Source of the DNA: Nageia nagi
Taxonomy: Eukaryota; Pinophyta
Assembly: GCA_050084985.1 (NCBI GenBank)
Contig: JBITNC010000002.1
Coordinates: 14,880,001 to 14,944,000 of the forward strand
DNA: 64,000 bases
Reading direction: 5' to 3'
A program made the position numbers and the translations under genes. Shown piece by piece: positions 11,427 to 24,500 of this stretch. Under the pieces are notes generated by a model that saw only the letters and a list, made by a program, of their open reading frames with translations, had not been told where the DNA came from and ran no database searches. Each line of letters starts with the position of its first letter. The first letter of the stretch is position 1.

Positions 11427-12540
11427 TCAAAGTTTTTTAGTAGCAAAAATGATAGCAAGACATAATTTTTCCAAATATACGTACTTAATCTTGTAGCTCA
11501 CTAGGGTTCTACTCAGATAATATATAGCTTGCTCTTTATTGTGTTCATTCTTTTGGGCAAGCATTATTCCTAAAGCATTTTCAGTAGTAGAGATGTATAA
11601 CAAAAAGGGTACATCTTTTCTTGGTGGACTTAAGACAGGAGGCGATAATAAATATCTTTTAATTTCATCGAATGCATCTTGTTGCTCTTTGCCCCAATGA
11701 TATTCTACTCCCTTTTTTAATAATTTCATAATGGTTTACATTTATCAGAAAGTTGAGTTATAAACCTTCTAATGGCTTGTAACTTACCCTGTAAACTCTA
11801 TAATTGTTTTAGATTTGCAAGAGGTGGCATGTTTACTACTGCCTTCACTTTATTAGGATCTATTTCAATTCCTCGTCGAGACACAATAAATCCTAATAAT
11901 TTTTCTGAAGTTACACCAAAAACACATTTTTTTGGATTTAATATTACTTTATGCTCTAATAATCTATCTAAGACTTTAATTAGGTCTTTTCCATGATTTA
12001 CTCGATATTTAGATCTAACCAACAAATCATCGACATAATCTTCTACTATGTCATGCATATAATCATGGAATATGTAAGTCATAGCCCTTTGGTAAGTTGC
12101 CCCGACATTTTTTAATCCAAAAGGCATAACTTTATAACAAAAGGTACCCCAAGGAGTTATAAAGGCCATTTTATGTTGATCTTCAGTAGCTATTTTTATT
12201 TGATTATAACTAGAAAACCCATCCATTAATGATAACATATCATGTCCTGCTGTCGAATCTACCAAACTATCAATGCTAGGTAGAGGGAAATCATCTTTAG
12301 GACAAGCTTTGTTAAGATCCCGAAAATCTATGCATATTCTTATTTTTCCACTTGGTTTTTTCATAGGTACCATATTGGATATCCAATCTGAGTAGTCTAT
12401 AGGTTGTAGGAATTTAGCTTCTAATAATTTTTAGAGTTCTTCTTTTACCATTAAAGCTATAGTAGGATGCATTTTACGTAATTTCTGTTTAACTAGTTTA
12501 GCATCATGCTTTAAGGCTAAATTATGTACTACTAACTTGG
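11427..12540 (-). pseudogene. Reverse transcriptase and first RNase H of Tat element
   Basis: The RT fingers and palm read MVPMKKPSGKIRICIDFRDL, then LMDGFSSYNQI, and the catalytic box VEDYVDDLLV lies near 12030. A CAG to TAG change at about 11800 stops the frame after NLKQL. A 1-base shift near 11728 separates the following RNase H (KGVEYHWGKEQQDAFDEIK, then ALGIMLAQK and AIYYLSRTL), and a CGA to TGA change ends that piece at 11427. YVDD and the RNase H motifs show that the parent was active. Confidence 0.93.
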
Positions 12541-13267
12541 GATCTATTCCAAGCATGTCCGCATATGACCATTCAAACACCTCTTCTCGTTCTTTTAATA
12601 AGGTTATAATCTCTTCTTGCTCATTTTCCATGAGGTTTTCTCCTAATTGAATAATTTTAGGATTTTGAGGATCATTACTAATATTTATTTCTAAGACTTT
12701 TTCAGTAAGCATATGCAACCCTTTTTCTAATTGATTTGGTACTGGTATCCAGCCATTATCGTTAACACTATATTCTTCATCGTATTCTTGAGTTTGTTCA
12801 TTCGTGCATACTTGATTTTCATAGGAACCAAATATGTGATCTATGTTTTTGAACTCATGTATAGAGGGATTGGATGATATAAGAGAAAAATCAGCAATTG
12901 CTTCATCTGTAGAAGTATTGGCTATTATTTTAATTAAATTTTTACTTTCGTTAACTTCATCTGTTTGTTCATTATTTTGATCTCCAATGTCATTCTCTTT
13001 TATTGTAACCATATTTATCGATGGTATATCTGAATATAGACTGATTGATGATTCGGCATTTATACTTACCTTTTCTTGTATATCACTTGGTAAGCACAAA
13101 TGATTCCAGGATGGCTCAATATTATTGATAAAGAGCATTTCAACACCCTCTAAGACATCCATTTCACTTAGTTGTTCTTCTCTTATATCAACAATTTCTT
13201 GTACTATGGATTCTTTTTCTAAAATTTCTTCATTATAATCCAAATTCTCTTCTCCTAAATTTTCCAA
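12541..13267 (-). pseudogene. Acidic linker between protease and RT
   Basis: This is open from 13267 and very rich in Glu, Asn and Ile (for example MENLGEENLDYNEEILEKES). It has no recognised domain until the RT entry (LRKMHPTIALMVKEEL). Long low-complexity linkers between protease and RT occur in Tat elements. It is probably a spacer in the polyprotein. The stretch between it and the protease (13268-13723) carries decayed linker sequence in several frames. Confidence 0.7.
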
Positions 13268-13723
13268 TTTAGCAAGATTTTTACATTCATTTTGATAACC
13301 TAATCCACTTTTATTAGTGGGATCTTGATATTATAATTCAATTATCTCTTGTGGACCCTGTTCATATCGACCCAATCCTCGTCCTTGCCAATTACATTTG
13401 TTGAAATAGTTTAAGACAAATGCTCTTGAACATGGCGATAAATATTTCATATCATTATTGAAATTTCCTTCATATGTTTGATTGGGTATTGTTCACACAG
13501 GATCTACTATCACTGCATAAATGAACATTGTCTGATTAGGTACTTCTCCTAAAGGTACTATTTGTCCAATCACACTAGGTGATTCAGATAATTTACCCAC
13601 TTCTTGTGATGAAGGTATATTAAATACCACATCATCTACGTCATATTCTCCCATCCCTAAATCCCTTAATTTAACTTTTACTGGATATCCGTGGGAAGAG
13701 TCATTATTAGATGAAGTATTTAC

Positions 13724-14260
13724 TTATTTTGATGAAGAGGCTCCATACTTTTCGTCCAAAGCTTTAGCAACCTTTTCCCAAGTATCTTTATCTTGTATAA
13801 CTATATCACCTTTTCTTTTTATGACTTCAGATTGATCTGTACTTTTGTTCATTAATATAGTTGATAAGTTAGGAGACGGTAAGGTCACTTTATTTGGATC
13901 AAAAATCAAATTACAATGTGAGTAAGGATCTGGATCTTTAAACACATAATGAACTTTATCTTTGTAGATGTATTTTAAACATCTATGGTAAGTTGATGGA
14001 ACACATTGCATTTCTCTAATCCATGGACATCTTAAGAGAACGTTGTATTGTATAATATTTCCTTCAATTATATGTAATAGAGTTTGAATGGTTTTAGCCC
14101 CTACTGTAATCGGTAGCACTATTGATCCCAAAGTTGAACACACTGCATCATTAAATGCCCTAATTTGTAAAGAAGGAGCTAAGATAAGCGAATCTGATAA
14201 ATTCAAATTTTTGTATGCAACATCTGAAATTATATTTATAGCCGAACCTTCATCTATCAG
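13724..14260 (-). pseudogene. Aspartic protease region of Tat polyprotein
   Basis: The active-site loop reads ILIDEGSAINIIS at about 14225-14260, a D-x-G-S form seen in this lineage in place of DTG or DSG. It is followed by LPITVGAKTIQTLLHIIEG and the flap-side YNVLLRCPWI. The C-terminus ends in a basic and acidic tail at 13724. It would have cut the gag-pol polyprotein inside the particle. Confidence 0.8.
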
Positions 14261-14589
14261 AATTCTTTTAAATAATTTCCCATCTACTTTACCTATTATA
14301 TGTAAAGGTGGATCAAGTCTGCCTGGTCCATCGTTATTTAATTTCTCTTATTCGTAAAAGGTGATGCTAGGTTGTTGAGATATCTTCAAACTTTCAACTA
14401 TTGAAGTAAAATTATCGGGGTTACTAATATCCACTTGAATTTCTTATAGAATTTGATTCATAGCCTCCCTATAACTCTCAGACTGTTGTAATAATTCCAA
14501 TAAAGTCATCTTAACTAGAGACATTTTTAATTGTTGTTGAAGAGCACCTTTTATCGAAACTCTAGGTTGTTGTGGAGGAGGTATAGGTT

Positions 14590-15823
14590 GTACATTAATT
14601 GGGTTTGATATCGATTGATTTTTTCATGGATCATCCTATTTATTCTGATATTGTTGCACTCTTGTAGCTATACCAATCATATGTATTGAATCATCTATAG
14701 TTCCTATAAATGGTGTATCCTTATTATTCCATGTATAGTTCATTTGGTTTGGGATGGTTGCTACATTGTTAGCCTGATGTGAAGGTAAGGGGTTTTGATA
14801 TATCCCTAAATTTTGATTCGAAGACACAATAGGATTATCCACATCTATCTTCCGACTATCTATCAAGTCTTGAATTTTATGTTGTAAAGTTCGACATCTA
14901 TTTGTATTATGTCCTTTTTGTCTATGATAAGCACAAAATTCATTTTCTTTATACCATTTACTTCCCTTAGTGTTAGGATTTTCAGGTTTTATATCAGGTA
15001 ATCTAATCATACCATTATCACATAGTCTTTTAAGTATTTCAGATAATGGTTCTGATAATGGAGTAAAATTTCTTTTAGGCTTAGGTTCAACATCTTCTTT
15101 GACTTTTATAGCTTGATCAGTGTCTTCTGTCATAGCTATTTGATTATTCTATGGTTGTTTAGTACTATTTTCATGTTGATTACCCTTTTTGTATTCTTTT
15201 TTCTTGAGCTTTAGTTCTCCATCTTGAATTTTAACTCTTTCTATAACTACTGCTTGAGCAATAGCTTCTTCAAAAGTTTTATGTTGTTGAATTTGGAGAA
15301 CACTAGCTATTGGTCTTAGACAACTTTGACTAAATAATTTAACCAATTCCTCCTATGGTATTGTATAATGCATACTAGTGAGTATAGCCCGCCATCTTGA
15401 GATGTAATCTTGTATGGTTTCATCAGGAAATTGTTGCAATCTTGTAAGATTAGTAATTGAATATCTTTCTTTAATATTGATCCTAAAATGTTCAAGAAAT
15501 TGATTAGCCAATTATTCAAACGTATATAAACTATGCATAGGTAAACTATTATACCAATCCAAAGCTTGGCTTACGAGTGTCATAGAAAATATACGTAACA
15601 TTAATGAGTCATCATTGGCTATCTGATAACTAGAAAATGTAAACTTTCTCAAATGTTCTTTGGGGTCTTCTCTTCCTTTAAATGATTCTATCTTAGGGAA
15701 TTCAAACCTATATGGTAGTTTCTTTTTTAGAACACTTGGATGAATAGGTTCATTGCAAATATTCTTGTAATTCAACTTTTGAAGTCCTTGAATATTCATT
15801 TCTCGATTTATAAAGTCCTTCAT
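14590..15823 (-). pseudogene. Gag core with zinc-knuckle-like motif
   Basis: The retrotransposon gag domain is clear: PIESFKGREDPKEHL-like KIESFKGREDPKEHLRKF, then SQALDWYNSLP and DETIQDYISRWRAI. A compact knuckle CAYHRQKGHNTNRC follows near 14910-14940, the CxxH...GH...C form typical of Tat gag. Stops at 15512, 15346, 15149 and 14636 divide it into pieces that stay close to one frame. It built the virus-like particle and bound element RNA. Confidence 0.88.
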
Positions 15824-16063
15824 AAAGTATTCTAATTATTTATCAATTCTATGACCTTGAGTGTGTCTATGATGTCTTCGAGTATTTGGATCCTTTTCAG
15901 AAATTGATCTTGAAGTGTAAGACTCATGGTCAGAAGGAAACTCTGATGGTGGTGGAGGCAATATTTTAAGGGGTGAATGTCATCACAGAATAGGTATTCT
16001 AGGAGGTCTTTGAGATATACCTTTTCCGTATAGATCTTTTCCTTTGTAATCAAGTTATCTTAT

Positions 16064-17243
16064 TTGATTTTGAGTTTGTTCCACCCAACTTTTAATATAA
16101 TCTTACTTTTTTTTTATCATATAAATTTTGTAGTTCTAATTCCTTATCCATCTCCTTTTGTAGTAAAATGGTTGTCTCTCTATCCATCGCTTCTTGTTTG
16201 TCTAAATAAAGATCTCGATATCATTGTATTTGACTTCCTTCAGGATTTTCTGATTTCAAATTCTTTATTTTTTGATATTCCTCTCACTGTCATTGCTTTT
16301 CTTTCTCCATACGTAGATATTGTTCCCTTTTTATTTTTTCATTCTCTAATTCTTTAAGTTGTAATTCCTATAAGCGAAGTTGAATCTCATGCTCTTTATG
16401 AAGTCTTTTCTTTTCTTGTTCCAGGAATTCATTTCTTTCTTTGTTGGCTTATTCTTGTTCTATGAATTTCCTTTTATCTCTAAAAAGTTTATCTTCCATT
16501 TCTTTTATTTTATCTTCTTGTTCTTGAATCTTAATGAATTCGTCAACTTCCTTTAAAATATGTTGCATCTTCACGGCCTTTTTAATATCATCAGCATGTG
16601 TTTCTGTGAATCTTTGACCGACTTTTGTTTTACGTAATCATCGTTCTTCTAGTTCTTCATAAGAAGGTATCTCTTCTATTTTGTACTTAGATGACCTTCT
16701 ATGTAATTCCCCCTTTGAAGAGTAAGATTTTTTTGTTTATTTTATTGAAGGAGCTCTTTGAGATAAATTACTTGTAGGTATTGATATTTCATTTTTTCCT
16801 AATTCGAGAGATTTATGAGAAAAATAAGTTCCCTCTTTTCGAATTAAAGAACTAACCTTTCGACCATCTGATAATAGACGAATGACTCTATCATATTTAA
16901 CTTTATAAGGCTCAGTCTTCGGTACTGCTATGGTCTCGGCCCGAGATCTATCCTCGTCTATTTCTAAGTTATCACGTCTATGATTTCATTTTTCAACATC
17001 TCCCAGTAAACTAGAAGACGTTCTAGGAATATTCCTATGACTAGCTAGGCGACGATGAATTTCAATTAACTCTTCATCTAACACTTGCATTCTAGTCTTA
17101 GTTTTAATATCTTCTATACTTTGTCTTTGCAATCTAGATTGATCATAACCCCAATCCAAATCTTTACTTCCATAATGAACTACCCGTGAATCTGATTCAT
17201 CTAAAGGAGGTGGCCTCCTAACCAGATACTCTATCAAATCCAT
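16064..17243 (-). pseudogene. Coiled-coil N-terminal part of gag
   Basis: From the ATG at 17243 a frame runs about 390 codons with scattered point stops (about five TGA, two TAA and one TAG). The first 85 residues include VRRPPPLDESDSRVVHYGSK. From about 16620 to 16080 the translation is almost wholly Glu/Lys/Gln/Leu (FLEQEKKRLHKEHEIQLRL), a long predicted coiled coil. It lies directly upstream of the gag core and is probably its N-terminal extension or a separate ORF1. The 15832-16063 stretch between them is out of frame or spacer. Confidence 0.7.
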
Positions 17244-19127
17244 ATTATTTGAATCTATTTTCTATATTTCAAATGGGTGTTCTCGCATTTTCTTAGTGAT
17301 CATACTTCTAGTTTGAACCATTTTTAGATATCATAAACAAGCATCATCAAAAAGAAACTTTATTTTTATCTTTTATATTATGTTTTCGAGAAAATAATTT
17401 AATGCACAAACAGCCTATATGCAAATCTACTTTTAACGATGTGATTATCTTCTTTAAAATTTTCACATATTTTTAATGTCTAAGTTAAATGAATGATATG
17501 GGTTGTTTATTTTAATCTTTTTAATTTTCCTAATTTGTTTTGACTAGTCAAGTGTTAAACAAGGTAGGTTGGGTAATTCTAATGTTTGCAAGTTTCTATG
17601 GCTTTTGGCTTGGTTCTAGATGAGTCTCCTTTTTTGACTCCTACCTAAAGGAAAGTTACCTTGGTCATCACCTCCAAGTGTAACTGGCTCTATGGCTTCA
17701 AATGTGTTATGTCGATGGTTACAAAGAAGTAAGAATTAACGGTTGGTAGTGACATCCAACTCGTTAATGTTCAATTATTCCTTTAAGACCTTATGAAATG
17801 CATTTAAACAAGTAAAGTACATTTATGCATACTACCCTCCCAAACATTCACGTCCATTTATTTATCTTATCTTAATGTGATGCAATCAAAGTTTATTTTA
17901 AGTGAATCTTGACCTTAATAGACCCTGTTGTTCTTTTTAATTATAATGTGATTCATTATCCAACCTCTTAATGATGTTCATTAACTCCTTCCAGCTGTGG
18001 AAGTCTTATATGTGATACATTCCCTCTTTTCACTAGTCGCATATCTCTTCGACCTCCAATGGAGTGGTAAGAGCAGACTTAGTAAAAAGCCATTAAGTGT
18101 GGATAAATTAATTAAGTTAGGTTCAATTACTCCTCCAAGGGTCACCTCCCTTCGACCTCCAATGGAGTGGTAAGGGCAGACCTCTTTAAGAGTGTTAATG
18201 TGAAGTATGTTTCCAAATAAAATGTGAATAAATTTTACCTCTTTCACTTAACTTATTTCTGATCACTTAGGATCGCTTGAAGTGCAAAAGTGAGAGCATA
18301 CTTTGTTAAGTGAAAGTACTTAGTGTATTCGAATCCCTCCAATTCATTAACCTTTTAATATGATTTACGCTACCAAAAACCCGATTTATTTTCCTTAAGG
18401 TTCATTCCAAATTAAATGTGATTCATTTACCCCTTCCAATTGTGGGAAGTATTATGTGTAGTAAATTACCTCCTCTTACTAGTAAGAGGCCATTATGTGT
18501 GGGTAAATTAACCAAATTAATGATAATGTGAATGTGAAAGAAAAGAAACTTAATTACTCCTTCTTATCCGGTCTATTCTGGTCACCTTAGATTGCACGAA
18601 GCGCAAAGGGAGAGCATAAGTAGATAAGATAAAAAGTATTAAATATGTACGTACCCTTCACCCAAAACATGAAAGTAGATACATAACATAAAATAAATTA
18701 ATAAAAAATGCATTTAATCTTTTCTACCCATTCTTATATGCATTCTAGGCAAAGGAATGACATTCAAAAATATCCTTCATTTCAACAATACATTATGCAT
18801 TTTATTTAAATTTTTCTTAAATAACAAAAGAGGCAAAAATGACCTGGCTGTGAGTCATCGACGTTTAGATAGAGGTCGCTGGTGTTTAGTCTTAGTCATC
18901 AGCATTTGGTACAAATCACTGGCATTCAGTCTGGATTACTTTATAAAATGCTGGCATTCCTTCTGAGTTGCCAACGTTCGATACCAATTGCTGGCATTTC
19001 TGCAATAGATTTCCTGAAATGCACGGAACGCAAAATTTGAAGTTAGTACTTGGAGAAATTCAAATAACCAGAAAATAGAAAGGTAAAATCATTTGAAAAT
19101 AAAAAACCTCCCTATCAATAACAGAAG
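17244..19127. other. 5' leader of Tat element with internal repeats
   Basis: No coding sequence is visible between the gag start and the primer site. Repeated blocks occur. TTCGACCTCCAATGGAGTGG appears near 18047 and again near 18150. The phrase AGTGCAAAAGTGAGAGCATA (about 18280) returns as a variant near 18600, and TGTGGGAAGT/TGTGGAAGT blocks recur near 17995 and 18444. A cluster of GTCNNTGGCRTT motifs lies at 18855-19000. Confidence 0.65.
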
Positions 19128-19146
19128 GGCCCTCCTTCTAGCACCA
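19128..19146 (-). other. Primer binding site of Gypsy element
   Basis: On the minus strand, three bases after the 5' LTR, the sequence is TGGTGCTAGAAGGAGGGCC. TGG is the complement of a tRNA CCA end, and the position is right for a primer site. I cannot name the tRNA with confidence. Confidence 0.65.
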
Positions 19147-19149
19147 GAA

Positions 19150-19974
19150 TGTTGCAGTGAAAATAAAGCTAGAATGTAGAATAACCCAAAATACAAATTA
19201 TTCTTAAACTTTCACTGAACCTCAAATTATGTAAAATAGATAAACATGTTATAATTGCAAAATGATATTGATTTTCAATTAAGACTACAATTGGCCCTTA
19301 GAAGGGATTTTTACAAATGCCATTTGCCAAAATAAGAGTATTAGATCTCCATTGTTTTTGATTTGCTTACTTCTTTCCTTGATATGAACTTGTAAATCCT
19401 ACACACATACAAAAGACAATAACATCAAAGCATCTATGTATGACATGAATTGAAATGAAACTAGCATAAAACAATAAAATATATGAGCTCACAAGATTTT
19501 GGTAGCATTACCCTACTTTAAAAATGGGTCAAGATTCTCTCTCATTTGCTTTGTATTAACTTGTATTTATAGATTTTGGATGGGATATTCAAAGGCTGGA
19601 AAGAGGAAGTGAAAAGCCACCGTAGGTCGTAACTGACCCCCTCTATCCATACCATCTTCAAGAAATGAAACGTTTTGACTTTCCCTCACCATTTTGGTTC
19701 CTATTCGACTGTTGTAGAGTCACCGGCGTTTACCATACAAATCCCGATGACTGACGTGGGTCACTGGCAACTGGGTTTTTAACTTTGTGACAATATTAAC
19801 TGATCGCCTAATAGCCAATTTTACCTAAAAAGAGTCATGTGACCACCCGTTTCACATGTATTCAATAGGATCTATCCAATAATAAGGTTTTTAAACCTAT
19901 TTTATAATGTTGCGAAGAGTTATGATTATTTTAATGTTTACTAGTTAAGAAGGGGACATTTTTAGGTGTCTACA
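19150..19974 (-). repeat. Gypsy 5' LTR (right, 825 bp)
   Basis: This is the partner of 2391-3235, with TATAAATA on the minus strand at plus 19564-19571 as its likely promoter. It differs from the left copy by scattered substitutions and lacks about 20 bases in the GTCACCGGCGTT motif region. Confidence 0.93.
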
Positions 19975-20210
19975 CTACAATAAGAGAAAGTTATATGCGT
20001 ATAGTATTACCATGAACTCTTGCCTGAGAATAATAAACTACTCGCTGAAAAACATATGTGGCAAGTCCAAGCCAAAGAGATTGAAATACAACTTAGGCAT
20101 AATGCAAGTAATAATTGCTATGGAATGCAATAATTAAAGAAAAGTGAAAGCAAAGGGCCTTCCAATATAAGGATATCCTTTGACACTTGGGTATTCACAT
20201 TCCAAAGGAC
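19975..20210 (+). pseudogene. Relic ORF, 3' piece, after Gypsy insertion
   Basis: The first five bases are the second CTACA duplication. The frame continues that of 2107-2385 with stops TAA and TAG soon after the junction, then reads HELLPENNKLLAEKHMWQVQ and AKEIEIQLRHNASNNC, again helix-rich. It ends at the copia-1 insertion site, so one old coding-like stretch was hit twice. No family is recognised. Confidence 0.45.
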
Positions 20211-20215
20211 ATAGC
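20211..20215. repeat. Target site duplication ATAGC, left copy
   Basis: ATAGC before the left LTR of copia-1 is repeated exactly at 37786-37790 after its right LTR, 17.6 kb away. This shows that the two LTRs belong to one insertion. Confidence 0.9.
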
Positions 20216-20704
20216 TGAAGGAATTAGATCTACACTAATCCTCAAGGTCCAAGACTATAGGAAACTTAATCATTCAACATATACAAGTTAATAACACCAT
20301 TCACACAAGATAACACCAATATAAGTGGTTCCTCCCTCCTTGGGAGTACATCCACAACTAGATCTCAATTCTCAAACTATGCACCCTCTTACTACAATTA
20401 CTTTCTCTCCTACACAAACTAGTAGAGTAATCTTACTCAAAATCTAAGTTATATTACAAGAGGAGAGGCCCTCTATTTATAGCATGAGAGCACCTCCCTA
20501 ACCTCCCTTTAACCCAAGGGTAAGGTTAGGGTTACAATAAATATATTACCTAACTTTAACCTACCACCTAACCACATGGTAAGGTCAAAGTTTACATAAT
20601 AAAAAATTCAATTAATCCCTTAAGGTATCTAAATATCCTTTAAGTGATTAATTGAATTTACAAGGAGTTTAGATATTCATAATATTTCATTACAAATTCT
20701 AACA
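20216..20704 (-). repeat. Copia-1 3' LTR
   Basis: It starts TGAAGGAATT and ends TTCTAACA, and matches 37297-37785 closely. On the minus strand it contains CTATAAATAG, the likely TATA box, about midway. Just inside (20705-20713 on plus) the sequence CTCCCCCTTAA is the polypurine tract read from the minus strand. Confidence 0.93.
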
Positions 20705-21555
20705 CTCCCCCTTAATGCAATGTTGGGATAGAGCGTAGAAGAGAGAAGAGAGAGAGTAAGAGAGAGTTCTCCTCCATAGAGATACAAGCGGAGATGAGAA
20801 CATTTACATATTTGAGAATCTTTTTTTGAGAACTAGTTTGAGACTCACTACATTACCATTTGAAAAAATGGTTTACAATATAATCATTAACCATAATTGG
20901 TTTCACTGTACATAGTAGTCAATCAACTTTAAGCTGACATGTGAGTCTCCATGAGCTTGCTTACACAAGGTGAGTAACCTGCATTTTTGAAGAAGATCTT
21001 GCATGCTACAAGCAACTCATGAATAAAATCAATTAGATGCATCATATATTCGTTTTATTAATAAGAGAATCAAATAATGCCATCTTATAAATAATTGATC
21101 AATGGTGCACTATAAGTCATCACGGAGATGCCAAGCCATCACTCATAGTCACCTGTTGTATATAGACATGTGTTGATTATTAATAGAGCATAACATATAG
21201 ATGATTGTACAATGCCTAAAGACACATACCAAATCTTCTCATATGAATACTTGAATAATGAAACTAATTGATTAATTATATGCTCAAAAAATTGTACAAC
21301 AAGTTTATCACACAGAGCAAACTTACCACGGAGGTATAAAATGTACAAGAAGTTCCTCACACAGAGCGAACTTACCATGGAGGTATAAAATGTACAACAA
21401 GTTTCTCACGCAGAGCAAACTTACCATGGAGGTATAAAATGTACAATAAGTTCCTCTCATAGAGCAAACTTACCATGGAGGTATATCATAATCAACACTA
21501 TATAATAACAAAAAATGAGCCTCTTAGAGGTGAAGTTGTCATCACTAATAAAAGT
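20705..21555 (-). other. Copia-1 3' UTR with hairpin array
   Basis: This is non-coding between the RNase H stop and the 3' LTR. Four tandem units of about 49 bp lie at 21290-21480, each with a 24-base hairpin core (21301-21324, 21350-21373, 21399-21422, 21448-21471). A second larger inverted repeat sits at about 21107-21150. Both are homologous to structures in the copia-2 3' UTR. Confidence 0.85.
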
Positions 21556-24500
21556 TCAAACTTCACTCCCCCTTGAGGGCAACTTCACCAACCTGAGAGA
21601 ATCCCTAAGCTTGCTGAACTGAGCTTTAGGAATGGGCTTGGTGAATAAATCAGCGGAGTTTATAGTAGATGGACAATACTCTAAGTGTATGATGTCATCT
21701 AGAACCTTCTCCCTAATAAAATGGGCTTGGATTTCCACATGTTTGATTCTCTGATGGAACACATGATTCTTAGCCAAAGAGATAGCCAATTGATTGTCTG
21801 AAGAAATAAGAGATGGGCCATTTTGCTCATACCTAATTTTGTTTAGAAGATGCCTCAACCAAATAGCTTCTTTGGGTGGCAACAGACATGGCTCGATATT
21901 TAGCTTCGATGGTAGAAAGAGTCACAGTAGGTTGCTTCTTGGAAGCCCAAGAGATAGCACCTGAACCAATGCTGAACACATATGCAGAGGTTGATTTTCT
22001 ATCATCTTTATCTCCCCCATAATTAGAATCTGAGAACCCAAAGAGAACAATTGAGGGCACTTTGGAATACTTAAGGGCAATATCCTTTGTCCCTGCCACA
22101 TACCTTAAGATTTGCTTAACAGCATTGAGGTGCTCAACATATGGTTTTTGCATGAATCATGCCATCAGATTCACTGCAAAGGCAATATCAGGTCAAGAGA
22201 TAGTCAAATACAGAAGACTACCGATCAATTGCCTATAAGTTGTAGCATCAGCCAATTGAGAATCTGAGCTCAGAGATACAACAATTCTAGGAGAAATAGG
22301 TATTGCAACATATCTACACTCCTCCATTCCAAACTTTTGCAAGATGTCTGATATATACTTAGATTGATTAAGATAAGTATAATCTTTTATGAGAAGATCA
22401 TCCATATAAAGGAGAATTAAGACCACATCTTTTTCTTGATTGAGTACATAGAGATCTGAGTCAGAGAAGCATTTGGAAAAACCAATATCTGCAAAGAATC
22501 CTAAAATTTTCTTGTACCATGCTCTAGGTGCTTGCTTAAATCTATATAAAGACTTCTTTAGCTTGCACATAAAAGACTCTTTACCTTCTGGAATAAATCC
22601 TTCTAGTTGATTCATGTAGATTTCTACATCCAAGTCACCATTGAGAAATGCACTCTTGACATCAAGTTCAAAAACTTTCCATCCTTGAGCTGCAGAAAGA
22701 GCAAGGATTATCCTGATAGTAGGAATCTTGGCCACAGGAGCAAAGGTTTCCTCATAATTAATACCATATTTCTAAGCGAATCCTTTGGCCACTAACCTTG
22801 CTTTGTATTTTTCAATTTCTTCATCAAAATTGTACTTGACCTTGTATATCCATTTATTTCCAATCATATTTTTCTCATTGGGATAAGGAACCAAATCCCA
22901 AGTTCATTTTTCATGAGCGCCTCATACTCAACTTTCATAGCATCCATCCAACACTCTTGCTTGGAAGCTTCCTTGAAGGTTGATGGCTCATTCGTATTAT
23001 CAATTTTGGAAAATAAAGATTTATTCAAGGTCATACTCCTTGTAATTCTCTGAGCTGGAGAATTTTGCTCTTGTGGTGATTTCCCTACATTATCATCCAA
23101 CCAATTAGGTGCAGGTAAAGAATCATCTGAATCAGACACCTCAGCATGAGAAGTCATATCCTCAGGAAGTTCATTGAACTTTACATCCTTTGAAATAAAG
23201 ACTATTTTATGGGATGAGGAGTAGAGCCTGTAACTTCTATGTTGATTATCATACCCCATAAAGATGTATTTTTCTGATCTTTTATCCAACTTCTTTCTTT
23301 TCTCTGAGGTAATGAAGGCAAATGCATCACAACTGAAGATCGTAAAGTGTGAGATGTTAGGTTTTTTTCCTGTCCATGCTTCATACGGAGTTTTACCTTC
23401 AACTACTTTAGTAAGACACCTATTTAGGGTGTGAATAGCAGTGTGAATAACTTCACCCCATAAGAAACTAGGAAGGTTACCCAACATGCACCTTGCCATT
23501 TCCATAATGGTTCGATTCTTCCTTTCAACAACTCCATTTTGTTGAAGGGTGTAAGGGATTATGAATTGCCACTTGATCTCATGTTTAACACAATAGTCAT
23601 TAAACTCTTTGCTATTATACTCACCTCCATTATCAGATCTCAACATCTTGATCTTAAAATCAGTTTGATTTTCAACAAGAGCCTTGAAGTCTTTAAACCT
23701 GTCAAAAGTTTGATCCTTGTGCTCAAGTAGATAACTAAATGCCATCTTGCTGAAGTCATCAATGAAGGTCAGAACATAAGAAGCTCCCCCTAGAGACTTA
23801 GTCTGAAATAAACCCATCAAATCTGAATGCACAAGCTGAAGAGGATGAGTAGCCCGAGTTACCTTATCTTTTTCAAACTTTTGCCTATTCATCTTTCCTA
23901 GAATACACCTTTCATAGAGACTAATTGTGGGTGTAATATTAGGTAAACCTTCCACAAGTTCTTGATTTTTCATATCTTGAATACTCTTATGGTTAAGGTG
24001 CCCTAATCATTGATGCCAAAGATTACCCTTTGAATAAACATTTGCAGCAAGACACATCTTTGAAGGAACTTGATCCATAATATAAAGGTCATCCTTTACT
24101 GATCTTTTTATCAAGGTGGCAAGTCCTTTCTTAACACACTAGGAGTGTGAGGTAAACTCAAATGAGTATCCTTTCCTTGTAATCTGAATTACAGAGATAA
24201 GATTCATCCTTAGTTTAGGCACATAAAAGATATTATCAAGAACCTTTCCATGAATCTTCACACTCCCTATTCCTTGAACATCAAGGATTGAATTATCACC
24301 TATCACAACTACATCCTTCTTGTACTTATGAAAGTTTTCAAACTTATCTTTTTCATAACACATGTGATTAGTGCATCCTGAATCAACAATCCAATCATTT
24401 GAAATAGTTTGAGTCACTAAGTAGTAGGCAATAGTAAAAGCATGCTTGGTCTTCTTTTTATTATTGAAATTTTTCACATTTGCATTCCCTTACCTTTTTG

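Larger units (their letters stand above)
2391..19974 (-). mobile_element. Tat-type Ty3/Gypsy LTR retrotransposon, 17.6 kb
   Basis: This is a full-length but dead element read on the minus strand. Its LTRs begin TGTTGCAGTG and end GGTGTCTACA on the plus strand, flanked by a perfect CTACA duplication. Domain order from the 5' LTR (right) is leader, coiled-coil gag N-terminus, gag core with CCHC-like knuckle, protease, long acidic linker, RT, RNase H, second RNase H, integrase with GPY tail, then an extra sense ORF and an antisense plant-mobile-domain ORF before the 3' LTR. Large size, a second RNase H and extra ORFs are known traits of the Tat lineage. Reading frames are broken mainly by point nonsense changes; I noted one 1-base frameshift near 11728. 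Confidence 0.93.

Noticed and set aside
11772-11996. Plus-strand ORF over the Gypsy RT
   Set aside because: Shadow of the RT frame, which has YVDD and flanking motifs on the minus strand.
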